A stretch of 64,000 bases of DNA from Amycolatopsis sp. CA-126428. Its GTDB lineage: Bacteria > Actinomycetota > Actinomycetes > Mycobacteriales > Pseudonocardiaceae. Positions 28,168 to 37,629 of this stretch are shown piece after piece. The stretch spans positions 30,479 through 94,478 of the forward strand of contig NZ_PPHF01000032.1 in the NCBI RefSeq assembly GCF_002904335.1, in the 5' to 3' direction. The position numbers were made by a program, and so were the translations under genes. The notes under the pieces are model-generated. The model was not told the origin of the DNA. It was given only the letters and a program-made list of their open reading frames with translations, and did not search any database. Numbering within the stretch: the first letter of the stretch is position 1; every line of letters starts with the position of its first letter.

Positions 28168-28698
28168 ATGCTCCTCGATGACACGTCGGCGGAGTTCCAC
28201 GACTTCTTCGAACGGCACTACGCCGGGCTGGCCCGTTTTTCCTACCTGCTGACCGGCGAGCCGGACGCCGCCGACGACCTCGCCGCCGACGCCCTGATCG
28301 CCCTGTGGCAGCGCTGGGACCGGCTGCGCGCGGCCGAGCACCCGCTGGCGTACGCCCGCGGGGTGGTCGCGAACCTGGCGCGGGAACGGGTCCGCAGCGC
28401 GACGCGCGAGCGCCGCCGGATCGCCCTGTTCTGGTCGCCGGGTTCGCAGCAGGAGCGGAGTCCCGACGTGGCCGCCGTGGTGGACGTGCGGGCGGCCCTG
28501 GGCCGGTTGTCCTTCGGGAAGCGGGCCTGCGTCATCCTGAGGCACGCCTTCGACCTGTCGGAGAAGGACACCGCGCAGGCGCTGGGCATCTCGGTCGGCG
28601 CGGTGAAGAGCCAGACCTCGAAGGCGCTGGCCGAGCTGGAACGCCTGCTCGGCGCGCGAGCGGCGGGCGACCTGGCGGCGGAGAGGGGCGACCGGTGA
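28168..28698 (+). CDS. ECF RNA polymerase sigma factor (SigE-like family)
   Basis: A 176-residue sigma-70-family protein with region 2 (FHDFFERHYAGLARFSYLL, AADDLAADALIALWQRWD) and region 4 (LGRLSFGKRACVILRHAF, TAQALGISVGAVKSQTSKAL). This matches the actinobacterial SigE-family ECF group. It overlaps the next gene by GTGA, the usual placing of a partner anti-sigma or membrane protein. The linker and the region-4 helices are complete. Confidence 0.92.
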   Translation: MLLDDTSAEFHDFFERHYAGLARFSYLLTGEPDAADDLAADALIALWQRWDRLRAAEHPLAYARGVVANLARERVRSATRERRRIALFWSPGSQQERSPDVAAVVDVRAALGRLSFGKRACVILRHAFDLSEKDTAQALGISVGAVKSQTSKALAELERLLGARAAGDLAAERGDR

Positions 28699-29495
28699 AC
28701 GACGAGATCGGCAGGCGGCTGCGCGAGGCCGCCGAGGCGCACCAGCCCGACCGCGACCGGATGCTGGCCCGCGTGCACCGCGGCATGGCGGGCACCGCCG
28801 TCCCGCGGCGAAGCTCGGGCATCGCGAGGTCGTGGCCGAAAGTGGTGCTCGCCGGCTCCGCCGCGGCCGGCATCCTGGCCGTCGCCGGCCTCGCCGTCGC
28901 CGGAAGCGTCCAGACGACGCCGGCGCACCCGGACAGCGAAACCACGCTCACCGTCCCGAGCCCGAGCGAAACGCCCGCCACGCACTCCCCCGGCACAACC
29001 GGCGGGACGCCGCCGCCCGCACCCGGCCATCCGAACCGGACGACCACCGCACGGCCGCCGGCCGGCACCCCGACCCCGGCCGCACCGGCCGGCCGCCGGG
29101 TCTCGGAGGGGCCGCTGTCGGCGCAGGGCGCCATCGATCCGCACAGCACGGTCTACTGGGCTCAGGCCACCCTCACCCTCGACGTCGCCGAGCCGCTGAC
29201 CGCGTTCACCGTGGAAGTGCGCGTCACGCAGAACGGCGGCGTGCAGAGCACCGGCCAGTGGCAGACCGGGCCCGCCGGCGACTTCACCGTCACCGCGCAG
29301 GAAAGCGACGGCGCCGTGGTCTACCGCTGGGAGCTCAAGCCGGGCCGGACCGTCCCGGCCGCACGGCACACCTTCGCCGTCCAGTACAACCACACGGCGG
29401 GCGCGCGCAACGCCGACGCCGACGGCTACCGCGTGCAAGCCACGGCGTCCGACGGCATCCACACAGTGCAGGGCGGCTTCACCCCGGCGGGCTGA
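28695..29495 (+). CDS. Membrane protein partner of the ECF sigma factor
   Basis: A 266-residue protein starting at GTG in the sigma-factor stop. Residues 1-45 are cytoplasmic (DEIGRRLREAAEAHQPDRDRML), about 49-70 is a membrane helix, then a Pro/Thr-rich linker (75-135) and an extracytoplasmic beta domain of ~125 residues (VYWAQATLTLDVAEPLTAF to VQGGFTPAG). The layout fits an anti-sigma factor or sensor. A recognisable zinc anti-sigma motif (HxxxCxxC) is absent, so the assignment rests on context. Confidence 0.7.
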   Translation: MNDEIGRRLREAAEAHQPDRDRMLARVHRGMAGTAVPRRSSGIARSWPKVVLAGSAAAGILAVAGLAVAGSVQTTPAHPDSETTLTVPSPSETPATHSPGTTGGTPPPAPGHPNRTTTARPPAGTPTPAAPAGRRVSEGPLSAQGAIDPHSTVYWAQATLTLDVAEPLTAFTVEVRVTQNGGVQSTGQWQTGPAGDFTVTAQESDGAVVYRWELKPGRTVPAARHTFAVQYNHTAGARNADADGYRVQATASDGIHTVQGGFTPAG

Positions 29496-29703
29496 GGTCT
29501 CTTCCTTTCCGACCCGGCACGAGCGGCCTTCCAGACCGAAGTGGACGGTCGCCGGCACCGCCGGGCCACCGGGATCGGAGGATCGGGCGGTGCACGGTGG
29601 GCCGGTACGGCCATCGGGGAAGCCGGCCACGGCGGTTCGGCGTCGCCACCTCCCCTGGGCTGCGAACCGCCGAACCGCCGGCCAGTGCCCCGAACACCGG
29701 CAC

Positions 29704-29726
29704 GTCGTCGCCGGCTCGGCGACGAC
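29704..29726. terminator. Bidirectional hairpin terminator
   Basis: GTCGTCGCCG-GCT-CGGCGACGAC is a perfect 10-bp stem with a three-base loop. It lies in the 308-base space between the convergent sigma-factor operon and the AfsR-like gene, where nothing else is recognised. No T-run follows on either side, which is common for actinomycete terminators. Confidence 0.6.
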
Positions 29727-29803
29727 CGCCACGACTTCACCACGGCGAGGGCCGGGAAAAGCCGGATCCTGGACATACCTGGACGCTCGCGGACACCGGC
29801 CCC

Positions 29804-32476
29804 TCAGCGGCGTGCGGGCGGCAACGACGTCAGGACCGCGTCGGCGCGCTCGGCACCCAGCCGGCAGCCCGCCTGTCCGTGCAGGGCTCGGGCCCGCTCG
29901 GCGTGGGCCCGCGCCGCCCCGGATTCGCCGCGTTCGAGCTCGACGGCGGCCATCGCGAGCAGGCTGTCGGCCCGGATCAGGCCGTGGCCGGTCTCCTCGC
30001 TGAGCACCAGGGCCTGAGAGGCCCGGTCGTAGGCCTCGTCGAGCCTCCCTCGGCGCAGGTGCACGGCGGACAAGGCGACCAGCGCGTCCCCGCGGCCGCG
30101 GGGGTGGCCCGCCTCGCGGGAAAGGTCCAGCGCCGACTCGAGCGCCGTCCGGGCCTCGTCGATCCGGCCGAGCTCCAGCATGACCGTGCCGAGGACGTGG
30201 TGCGCGCCCGCCTGCGTCCGTCGCATGCCGAGCCGGGTCGCTTTGGCCAGGGCGTCGCGGGCGGTCGCCAGCGCCTCCTCGTACTCGCCGAGGTCGCGCA
30301 AGGCACCCGCGAGGTTGGCGAGCACGCTGGCCTCGTCCGCGTGCTCCCCGGCCGACCGGCACAGCCCGAGACCGGTCCGGTAGTGCTCGACGGCGCGCTC
30401 CAGGTCGCCGAGCGCCTGGCTCGGCCGGCCCGCGTGGCTTTCGGCGAGCTGCAGCCCGGCGGCGTACCCCTGCCGAGCCGCCGTCTCGATCGCCTGGGTC
30501 TGGAGGGCGTAGGCACCGGCCAGCTCCCCCAGTTCCCAGAGGACGTCGCCGAGCACGACGAGGCTCGGGATGGACGTTGCCCCGTCTTGACCCGGCTCCA
30601 GGTCCAGGGCCCGCCGGTAGTGCCCGGCGGCGTCGTGGAGCCGGCCGACGGAGATCGACATGCGGCCCAGATCGCTCAGGACGATCCTCCGGAGGTCCGG
30701 CGCGTCGAGCTCGTCGGCGAGTTTGACGGCTTCGTCGAGGTGGCGGAGCGCTTCGGCGTGGTCCGACCTGCTCCAGTGCGCGCTGCTGAGCACCCGCAGG
30801 CACAGCACCTGCCCGGCCGCGTCCCCGGCGGCGCGGGCCGCGGCGAGCGCGGCTTCGCTGACCGGGAGCCACTCCGCGGACCGGTGCCGTTCGAATTCGA
30901 AGTGCAGGGCGACGCACAGCTGGGTCGCCAGCGCGGGGAGGCCCGCCGCGGCGGCCTGCCGGGTCAGCGTGGAGAGCGTGGCGAATTCGACGTCGAACCA
31001 GGTCAGCGCCTCGTCGGCGGTCGCGGACGACGCGCCGCCGGAGCGGGCACTCGCGTACTTCTCCCGGTACGGACGGGGGTGCCTCAGCTGCGCCGCCTCG
31101 GTCGCGAGCCCCGCGTAGTGGGAAATCAGCCGCTGCAGCGCCGAGTCACGCACGTCGCCGGCGTCTTCCGCCAGGCAACGGCGCTTGGCCCACGAATGCA
31201 GCAAGGCGTGCTGGCTGTACCGCGCCGGCGTCCGCTCGAAGAGGAGGTGCATGTCCAGCAGGGTGCCGACGACGGGAGCCAGCGACTCCGGCGCCAGCTC
31301 GGTCGCGGCCGCCAGCGCCGGCAGGGCGATCCCGTCGACCGGGAACAGCCCGAGGAGCCTGAACACCCGTTGCGCCCGGGCGTTCAGCGCCCGGTAGGAC
31401 AGCGCGACCGCGTTCTGCACCGCCGTCTCCCGGTCGACCGCCGCATCGAGCACCGCGAACGGGTCGGCCGAACGAAGCTCCTCGACCATCGCCGAGAGGA
31501 GCAGGCCCGGCCGGACGCGGGCGTTCGCCGCGGCGATCCGCAGCGCGAGCGGGAGACGTCCGCAGGCTTCGGCCAGCTCCGCGGTCGCCGCCGGGTCCGC
31601 GTCGACCCGATCCGGACCGGCGGCGTGCCGGACCAGGGCGACGGCGTCGTCCGTCCCGAGCGGCCCCAGCTCGCAGGGCACCGCCCCCTCCCTGGCGACC
31701 AGGCCGACCAGTTTCGTGCGGCTGGTGATCAGGACGGCGCAGCCCGGCGAGCCGGGCAACAACGGGCGCACCTGCCCGGCACTGCTCGCGTCGTCGAGCA
31801 CGATCAGCAGGCGACGGCCGGCGACCGCGGACCGGAAGCTCGCGGCGAGCCGGTCGACTTCCCGCGGTGTTTCCCGCTCGGCCGTCCCCAAGGCGCGCAA
31901 GAACCCGGACAGCACGTCGACCGGATCGGCCGGCGGAGCTTCGGCGAACCCCCGCAGGTTCACGAACAGCTGGCCGTCGGGAAAGCGGCCGGCGGCCCGG
32001 TGCGCCCACCGGATCGCCAGAGCCGACTTGCCGACCCCGGGCATCCCGGTGACGAGCGCGATCCCCGTGCCCGGCGAACCGCTCACCAGCTCGTCGAGCG
32101 CGGCAAGATCCCGCTCGCGGCCCACGAACCCGGCGACGTCGAGGGGCAGCTGCCGCGGAGGTGCTGCTTGCTTCTCCGTGTGGAGGTGAGCGGCCACCCG
32201 GAACCAGGCTTCGTTCCAGCTCGCCCACGCCGTGCGCGGCACACCCAAGGCGATGACGATCCGGTCGAACACGTCGGACGGTGGGTGGATCTTGCCGGAC
32301 ACGTAGGCGTGCACGGTCGAGCGCGGCACGTCCACCAAGCCGGCGAGCTCGGTCAGGCTGACGCGCGCCTTGCCGGTGCCGCGGGCCGCCTGCCGGCGCA
32401 GCAGATCGACCTCGCGGACGAACCCCGCGACGTCGGTGATCCGGGCCGGGTCCGGCCCTCCGGCATCGCTACCCAC
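29804..32476 (-). CDS. AfsR-like STAND regulator (HTH, NB-ARC, TPR)
   Basis: An 890-residue signalling ATPase. The N-terminus is a Cro/CI-type helix-turn-helix (SLTELAGLVDVPRSTVHAYV), followed by an NB-ARC domain with P-loop GMPGVGKS at 134-141, Walker B LLIVLDDASS and an LITSRTK sensor. The last ~350 residues are tetratricopeptide repeats. It resembles AfsR/SARP-associated regulators without the BTAD domain. The GTG at 32476 has GGGAGGTGGGAC upstream. It is divergent from the PIG-L gene; the signal sensed by the TPRs is unknown. Confidence 0.88.
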   Translation of the reverse strand: MGSDAGGPDPARITDVAGFVREVDLLRRQAARGTGKARVSLTELAGLVDVPRSTVHAYVSGKIHPPSDVFDRIVIALGVPRTAWASWNEAWFRVAAHLHTEKQAAPPRQLPLDVAGFVGRERDLAALDELVSGSPGTGIALVTGMPGVGKSALAIRWAHRAAGRFPDGQLFVNLRGFAEAPPADPVDVLSGFLRALGTAERETPREVDRLAASFRSAVAGRRLLIVLDDASSAGQVRPLLPGSPGCAVLITSRTKLVGLVAREGAVPCELGPLGTDDAVALVRHAAGPDRVDADPAATAELAEACGRLPLALRIAAANARVRPGLLLSAMVEELRSADPFAVLDAAVDRETAVQNAVALSYRALNARAQRVFRLLGLFPVDGIALPALAAATELAPESLAPVVGTLLDMHLLFERTPARYSQHALLHSWAKRRCLAEDAGDVRDSALQRLISHYAGLATEAAQLRHPRPYREKYASARSGGASSATADEALTWFDVEFATLSTLTRQAAAAGLPALATQLCVALHFEFERHRSAEWLPVSEAALAAARAAGDAAGQVLCLRVLSSAHWSRSDHAEALRHLDEAVKLADELDAPDLRRIVLSDLGRMSISVGRLHDAAGHYRRALDLEPGQDGATSIPSLVVLGDVLWELGELAGAYALQTQAIETAARQGYAAGLQLAESHAGRPSQALGDLERAVEHYRTGLGLCRSAGEHADEASVLANLAGALRDLGEYEEALATARDALAKATRLGMRRTQAGAHHVLGTVMLELGRIDEARTALESALDLSREAGHPRGRGDALVALSAVHLRRGRLDEAYDRASQALVLSEETGHGLIRADSLLAMAAVELERGESGAARAHAERARALHGQAGCRLGAERADAVLTSLPPARR

Positions 32477-32565
32477 CAGCGTCCCACCTCCCGGACATCG
32501 TCCACTCGATCCAACCGCACCGGCCGCCCGCGGGCATCGGCGGCGCCGGCCCGGAATGCGGCAGG

Positions 32566-33324
32566 ATGTCCGGCATGACGTTGCCGGCTCTGCCCGAGGA
32601 ATCGTTCCAGCGCGTGCTCTGCGTCGTCGCGCACCCCGACGACATGGAGTACGGCACGTCCGCGGCGGTCGCCCGCTGGACCGCACGCGGCATCGAGGTC
32701 GGCTACCTCCTGCTCACCCGCGGCGAGGCCGGCATGCCGAACCCGCCCGAAGAGACCGCCCGCCTGCGCACCGCCGAACAGCGGGCGGCGTGCGACACGG
32801 TCGGCGTCGACCACCTGACCATCCTCGAACACCCCGACGGCGTGCTCGTCTACGGCCTCGACCTGCGCCGCGACATCTGCCGGGAGATCCGCCGCTTCAA
32901 GCCGGACGCCGTCTACGGAACCGGCTTCGAGGTCGAGACCCCGTACGGCTTCGACCAGGCCGACCACCGCGCGGCCGGCCTGGCGACGCTCGACGCCATC
33001 CGCGACGCGGGCAACCGGTGGGTGTTCCCGGAACAGATCGACGACGAGGGCCTCGAACCGCACTCCGCCCGCTGGTACCTCACCCCGGGCATGACGGACG
33101 CAACCCACGGCGTCGACGTCACGGGCGAGCCACTACGCCGCGGCGTCGCTTCGCTCGAGGCACACGCCGCGTACCTGGCGGCCCTCCCCGACCACCCGGT
33201 GCCGGCGAAGTTCATTCCGCAGTTCGCCGCGATGGGCGGTAAGGCGATGGGCGTCGAGCACGCCGTCCTGTTCCGCGCCCACGATCTGCAGGCACCCTTG
33301 GAGCTCCCGACCGAATCCACCTGA
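32566..33324 (+). CDS. PIG-L family N-acetyl-sugar deacetylase
   Basis: A 252-residue LmbE-like zinc deacetylase with the metal and catalytic motif AHPDDMEYG near residue 25 and later VEYGT-type segments (TGFEVETPYGFDQADHRAAG) supplying a His ligand. Relatives include MshB and Mca of mycothiol metabolism and deacetylases of glycosylated antibiotics. This one stands outside an obvious pathway. ATG 32566 or the ATG nine bases later may be used. A hairpin 29 bases after its stop probably terminates it. Confidence 0.88.
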   Translation: MSGMTLPALPEESFQRVLCVVAHPDDMEYGTSAAVARWTARGIEVGYLLLTRGEAGMPNPPEETARLRTAEQRAACDTVGVDHLTILEHPDGVLVYGLDLRRDICREIRRFKPDAVYGTGFEVETPYGFDQADHRAAGLATLDAIRDAGNRWVFPEQIDDEGLEPHSARWYLTPGMTDATHGVDVTGEPLRRGVASLEAHAAYLAALPDHPVPAKFIPQFAAMGGKAMGVEHAVLFRAHDLQAPLELPTEST

Positions 33325-33333
33325 CCGTGCTGG

Positions 33334-33454
33334 GTGCCGTGCTACGGTGATCTCCGGCGTGGCTCACGCCGGACCTCCGTCGACTGCCCCAGCGCAGTCC
33401 CGCAGGGAGGCAAAGGGACTTCTCGTCGGCACTTCCGGCAAGCTCCGGCAGGAG
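33334..33454 (+). promoter_or_regulatory. Structured leader before the nitrilase remnant
   Basis: A closing stem GTGCCG (33334-33339) / CGGCAC (33427-33432) encloses the 9-bp hairpin 33353-33373 and a compound stem: CCTCC (33374-33378) / GGAGG (33406-33410) around GACTGC (33382-33387) / GCAGTC (33394-33399). Downstream, CTCC-GGCA-GGAG (33443-33454) would hide a ribosome-binding site. The pairing is read from sequence. The architecture resembles a riboswitch, but no known class was recognised. Confidence 0.35.
33353..33373 (+). terminator. Hairpin after the PIG-L gene
   Basis: TCCGGCGTG-GCT-CACGCCGGA forms a perfect nine-base-pair stem with a three-base loop, 29 bases after the PIG-L stop. 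By the same loop and compactness as the hairpin at 29704 it is probably a terminator. It may instead be the first stem of the structured leader described next. Confidence 0.5.
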
Positions 33455-33468
33455 ACGTCCCGGCGGAG

Positions 33469-34206
33469 ACGAAACGGCTGCGGCTGGCCGTGGCGCAGGC
33501 TGTTCTCCGCGAAGATCCCCGCGACAGCACGGGGCTGCGGGACAGTGGCAGCGACATCCGCCGGCTGATGCGCGAGGCGCACGAGGCGGGTGCGGCACTC
33601 GTGCACTTCCCCGAGGGCGCGACCTGTTCCCCGCACAAGCGGATCATGTCCGTCGACGGCCCGGACAAGGTCGGGCCGGCGGACTGGACCCGGTTCGAGT
33701 GGGGTGTGCTGCGTGAGGAACTGGCCGCCATCGCGGAACTCGCCCGGAAACTCGGGCTGTGGACCGTGGTGGGCTCGGTGCACGGCTTGACCCCGCCACA
33801 CCGCCCGCACAACAGCCTGTACGTCATCTCCGACCGAGGAGAAGTCGTCACCCGTTACGACGAGCGCATGCTGTCGAACACGAAGGTCACGCACATGTAC
33901 ACACCGGGATCGGCGCCGGTGACCTTCGACGTCGGCGGGCTGCGGTTCGGGCTCCTGCTCGGCATGGAGGTCCACTTCCCCGAGTTGTTCATCGAGTACG
34001 AACGACTCGACGTCGACTGCGTCCTCCCGCGGGCCGGTGGGTCGTGCGCTGCCCCGAGACCGGCAAGCCCACCATCGCGATCGCCGACCTCGACAACGGC
34101 CCGGAGAACTTCGCACGGCGGTGGCGCCGCACCGCACGCTCGGGCGTGTACGACCCGCACCTCGTCCAAGACGACCGCAGGAGCAACGACCGTCACGTGT
34201 TTTGGA
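33469..34206 (+). pseudogene. Nitrilase-family carbon-nitrogen hydrolase, broken
   Basis: The first part reads as a nitrilase-superfamily protein (RLRLAVAQAV, VHFPEGA with the catalytic Glu, RYDERMLSNTKVTHMYTPGS). At the nucleophile position the motif is LLLGMEVHFPEL, i.e. Gly (codon GGC at 33961) where relatives have Cys. Shortly after DVDCVL (near 34023) the homology jumps to another frame and resumes at the C-terminal part (CPETGKPTIAIADLDNGPEN, YDPHLVQDDRRSNDRHVF), with tens of residues missing. There is no good start codon: the likely position reads ACG-AAA. Three independent lesions mark it as a pseudogene. Confidence 0.75.
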
Positions 34207-35407
34207 GTTCCCGCCCCGACGCCGATCTCGCCACCAGGAGAAGCAGGACCAAGAACGTCCCGGTGCCGGCGAGCACGAAGGTGGCACGGGCACCGACCAC
34301 ACCGACGAGGAAACTGCCCAGCGCGTAAGCGAAAGCGGCTCCCAGCTGCGCGGCAGTGCCGATGGTGCCGAACACCCGGCCGAGGAACGGGCGGGGCACG
34401 AGGTCCTGCACGACCGTGTCGTACCCGATGTTCTCCACCGCATTGCCGCCGCCCGCCACCAGCTGTCCCGCGACGACCACCGCGAGCACCGGGGCCAGTC
34501 CGCTGACGACCGTGCCGGCGCCGGTGGCCACCACGGCGACCATGAGCAGGGCGATCGGCCTGCGCCCGCGGGCCAGCCGGGTACAGGCAAGCGAGGCCAG
34601 GACCATTCCGACGCCGAACGCGCCGGCCGCGACGCCGTACCCGGCCGGGCCGGCGTGCAGCACGTCGCCGGTGAGGAAGACCAGCGCCACGTTGTCCACC
34701 GCGGCGAACGCGACGAGCAGGAAGAGACTCAGGACCAGCACCGAGATCTGCCGATGCGCCACGACATACCGCAATCCCTCCCCCGCTTCGGCCCACACCC
34801 CCGTGCCCGCGCCAGGGTCCCGGGCCGGCGCGATGGCCGGAAGTCCCCTCAGCAGCAAGGCGGACGCGAGAAAGGTGACCGCGTCGACGGCCAGCGCGGT
34901 GTGGGCGCCGCCGGGAGCTGCTCCCAGCAGGCCTCCCAAGCCGGGGCCGACGGTGAGCGAGAGGGTTCGGCCCAGCCCGAAGAGGGCGTTGGCCGGCGCG
35001 CGGTCGGCCGCGTCGACCAGGACCGGGACCAGGCTGCGGCCGGCCGGGTTCCGGATGGTCGCCAGGATCCCGGCGACCGCCACGAGTGCGATCAGCACCG
35101 GCAAGGGCGGCAGCGTGCTCGCGGTCAGCCCGATCACCAGCGCCGAGGCCAGTTCGCACCGCATCATCAACCGGCGTGTCCGGACCCGGTCGGCGAGAAC
35201 TCCGGCCAGCGGTCCGCCGAGCCGGGGCAGCGCGTTCGCCGCCAACAGCAAACCCACCCCCGTGGGGCCGTCTCGCGGGGCGACGAGCAGGACGAGCGCG
35301 GTCGTGGTGATCCCGTCACCGACGAACGACACCGCCCGCGACGCGCACAACGACCGGAACGCGGGGTTGCCGGAAAGGAGGCGAGTCTTCGGCGATGGTT
35401 CGGCCAT
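34193..35407 (-). CDS. MFS transporter (enterobactin-exporter-like)
   Basis: A 404-residue major facilitator with about 12 membrane helices and the loop motif GPLAGVLADRVRTRRLMM between helices 2 and 3, typical of the DHA3/EntS-like exporters. Its 3' end overlaps the decayed nitrilase gene. ATG 35407 gives the conserved MAEPSPKTRLLSGNPAFR start; no strong ribosome-binding site is visible. It is divergent from a DUF5937 regulator 78 bases away, which probably represses it. Substrate unknown, likely a drug or siderophore-like compound. Confidence 0.85.
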   Translation of the reverse strand: MAEPSPKTRLLSGNPAFRSLCASRAVSFVGDGITTTALVLLVAPRDGPTGVGLLLAANALPRLGGPLAGVLADRVRTRRLMMRCELASALVIGLTASTLPPLPVLIALVAVAGILATIRNPAGRSLVPVLVDAADRAPANALFGLGRTLSLTVGPGLGGLLGAAPGGAHTALAVDAVTFLASALLLRGLPAIAPARDPGAGTGVWAEAGEGLRYVVAHRQISVLVLSLFLLVAFAAVDNVALVFLTGDVLHAGPAGYGVAAGAFGVGMVLASLACTRLARGRRPIALLMVAVVATGAGTVVSGLAPVLAVVVAGQLVAGGGNAVENIGYDTVVQDLVPRPFLGRVFGTIGTAAQLGAAFAYALGSFLVGVVGARATFVLAGTGTFLVLLLLVARSASGRELQNT

Positions 35408-35485
35408 GGCCACGAGGGTGCGGGCAACGGCCGGGGCGTCGCCGGGATTCGGTGTCGGCCGAATCCTCGGGTAGCGTTCTGCGCA

Positions 35486-36478
35486 ATGACGCTTGTGCTG
35501 AGGTTCGGCCGCGGGGACGCCGCCCGCTGCCGGTTCGCGATCTCGCCGCTGCAGGAAACGATGTCGGCCCTTCTGGTGCTCAAGAAGCCGGGTCGCCACG
35601 GCTGGTACCTGCCGTGGCTGCGCGACGTCCGGCCCGTCATCGCCCGGCTCGACCTGGGACTGCTGGACGCCGCCGCCCCGAGCAACGGGTACGGGCCGGA
35701 CTTCCTGTGGCCGAGCCCGACCGGCCCGCTCACCACCATCGAGGACGACCTCGCTCAGGTCCGGGCCACCGATCCCGCCGTCGTCGCCGCCGAACTCGCC
35801 GAGCACGTTCGTCGCCTCGATCGCCAAGCCCTGCGCGACGATCTCCGCCGGGTCCTCACCGGCGACCCCGTCACCGCCAGAAACGCCTTGGTCACCCAGC
35901 AGCGGCTGGCCTGGCAGGCACTGGCCGAGCCACTGTGGGACCGGATCCGCGGCCTCCTCGACGCCGACATCACCACCCGGGCACGGCAGCTGGCCGACGG
36001 CGGCCTGGCGGGACTGTTCGCCGACCTGCACCGGCGAGCGACCTGGAAGAACGAAGAGCTGCACCTCACGGGCTTCCGGCACGGCACGGTGGACCTGCGC
36101 GGCCGCGGCCTCGTTCTCGTGCCCACGGCCTTCGGGTGGCCGAACCTCGGCATCGGCCCCACCGACGACACTTCCGCCACACCACCCGCGCTGGTCTACC
36201 CGATGCTCGGCGCGGCACGCCTCTGGGAACCGGCCACGCGATCACCGGCCATCGCGCGGCTCCTCGGCTCCGGCCGCGCATCCGTGCTCGCCGAGACCCT
36301 CGTCCCGAGCACCACCGTCAGCCTGGCCCATCAAGTCGGCCTCGCGCCGGCAACGGTCTCCGAGCACCTCACGGTGCTTCGCGAGGCCGGCCTGGTCACC
36401 GCCACACGACGTGGTCGTGAAGTGCGCTACTGCCAGACACCGCTCGCCGCCGCACTCCTCCACGCCGATCCGTTGTGA
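35486..36478 (+). CDS. DUF5937 winged-helix (ArsR-like) regulator
   Basis: A 330-residue regulator with an N-terminal DUF5937 region (RFGRGDAARCRFAISPLQETM, a segment shared by the family) and a C-terminal ArsR-type winged helix (LAHQVGLAPATVSEHLTVL, then GLVTATRRGREVRYC). These proteins are common in actinomycetes beside MFS exporters. Its divergence from the MFS gene supports control of that transporter. Confidence 0.88.
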   Translation: MTLVLRFGRGDAARCRFAISPLQETMSALLVLKKPGRHGWYLPWLRDVRPVIARLDLGLLDAAAPSNGYGPDFLWPSPTGPLTTIEDDLAQVRATDPAVVAAELAEHVRRLDRQALRDDLRRVLTGDPVTARNALVTQQRLAWQALAEPLWDRIRGLLDADITTRARQLADGGLAGLFADLHRRATWKNEELHLTGFRHGTVDLRGRGLVLVPTAFGWPNLGIGPTDDTSATPPALVYPMLGAARLWEPATRSPAIARLLGSGRASVLAETLVPSTTVSLAHQVGLAPATVSEHLTVLREAGLVTATRRGREVRYCQTPLAAALLHADPL

Positions 36479-36735
36479 TCGACCGGCCCCGGAACGACAG
36501 CCGTACGACTGCGGCCCGCGCTCAAGCCGAGCATCCCACGCCCCGCGCGCGATTTCACCGAAGGTCGCCGACCCACCGACTGCCGGAAATTCGCGGCCGC
36601 CACGCCCACCGAGGGTTGCCGCCTGTTTCGTGAAGGTCGTCGAGGAGCTACGCACCGCCAGTGCATCGCCCCGCTCGTCGCTCGTGCCGCGGATCGCATG
36701 TTGTGCCGTCCCCACGGATCACCAAGTCCCGCCTT

Positions 36736-37629
36736 TCAGCGGCCCTTGCGCACGATCGCGGTCACCTGCTCGCCTTCGCCGACCTCCAACGGCCCGGTCG
36801 GTCGTTGCGTCTCGACGCCGACCGCGGCTGCCAGCGCGCAGCCGTACAGATCCAGCGCTGACTCCACCAGTGCGGTGAGGTCAGTGATCGCGGCCCGGCC
36901 GCGTACCCAGCCCGTGGTGCCGGCCACCACCGCCACCACGATGGCCGGCCACCACAGTGCGCCGAGCACGAGCGCCGGCCAGGCCCAGCTGGCGACGGTC
37001 ACCGCCGCCGCGAACGCTCCGTTCGCGGCGGTGATCTCGGCCCGCGCGGTCTCCGGCATGGTGAGCCAGAAGCGGGGCCACGCGAACGGGAGATCCAGGC
37101 CGTACCGGTCGGTCGCGATCCTTTCCACGGCGTGGATTCGGTCGCCCATCCAGGTCGGCCGGCCCGGTCGCGCCAGTGCGACCGCGTTCATCCGCGCCGC
37201 GGCGAGATCGATCTCGCGCTGGGTGGAGGCACTTCGCGTGGCCGACGGCTGTGCGGCTTCCAGTTCGTGGCGGCGGCGCAGGTGCCGTTCCCACCGCCGG
37301 ACCCGCCGGGCCGTCAAGATCGCTCCCGGCCACCGGCCCAGCCACAGAGCCCGGGTGACGCCGGTCATGGCCTGGACCACCAGACCGACGCCGGCCGACG
37401 CGAGCAGTGCCGCGACGAGCACCACCGCCTGCACGGTGCCCGGCCGGCCGGCAACCGACGTCGTCGCCGCGGTGAGCGCGTGCGTCGCCATCGAGAGGTC
37501 CAGCGCGTGCGTGTGCCCCGACTGGACACCGACAATCGCGCCGGCGGCGAACAGCGCGCCGGGTACGAGCAGCAGGCCGACCCACCGTTGCGCGAGTGTT
37601 TTCGCCAGTTCCTGGAAGAATCCGCTCAT
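36736..37629 (-). CDS. Multi-pass membrane protein of unknown function
   Basis: A 297-residue protein with an N-terminal helix (VGLLLVPGALFAAGAIVGV), a pair near residues 65-100 (AVVLVAALLASAGVGLVVQAM), a central charged cytoplasmic region rich in Arg (WERHLRRRHELEAA) and two C-terminal helices (AFAAAVTVASWAWPALVLGA, WPAIVVAVVAGTTGWV). ATG 37629 overlaps the stop of the small upstream gene (ATGA), so they are co-translated. No family was recognised. Its divergence from the CHAT-TPR gene suggests a partner in the same system. Confidence 0.7.
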   Translation of the reverse strand: MSGFFQELAKTLAQRWVGLLLVPGALFAAGAIVGVQSGHTHALDLSMATHALTAATTSVAGRPGTVQAVVLVAALLASAGVGLVVQAMTGVTRALWLGRWPGAILTARRVRRWERHLRRRHELEAAQPSATRSASTQREIDLAAARMNAVALARPGRPTWMGDRIHAVERIATDRYGLDLPFAWPRFWLTMPETARAEITAANGAFAAAVTVASWAWPALVLGALWWPAIVVAVVAGTTGWVRGRAAITDLTALVESALDLYGCALAAAVGVETQRPTGPLEVGEGEQVTAIVRKGR

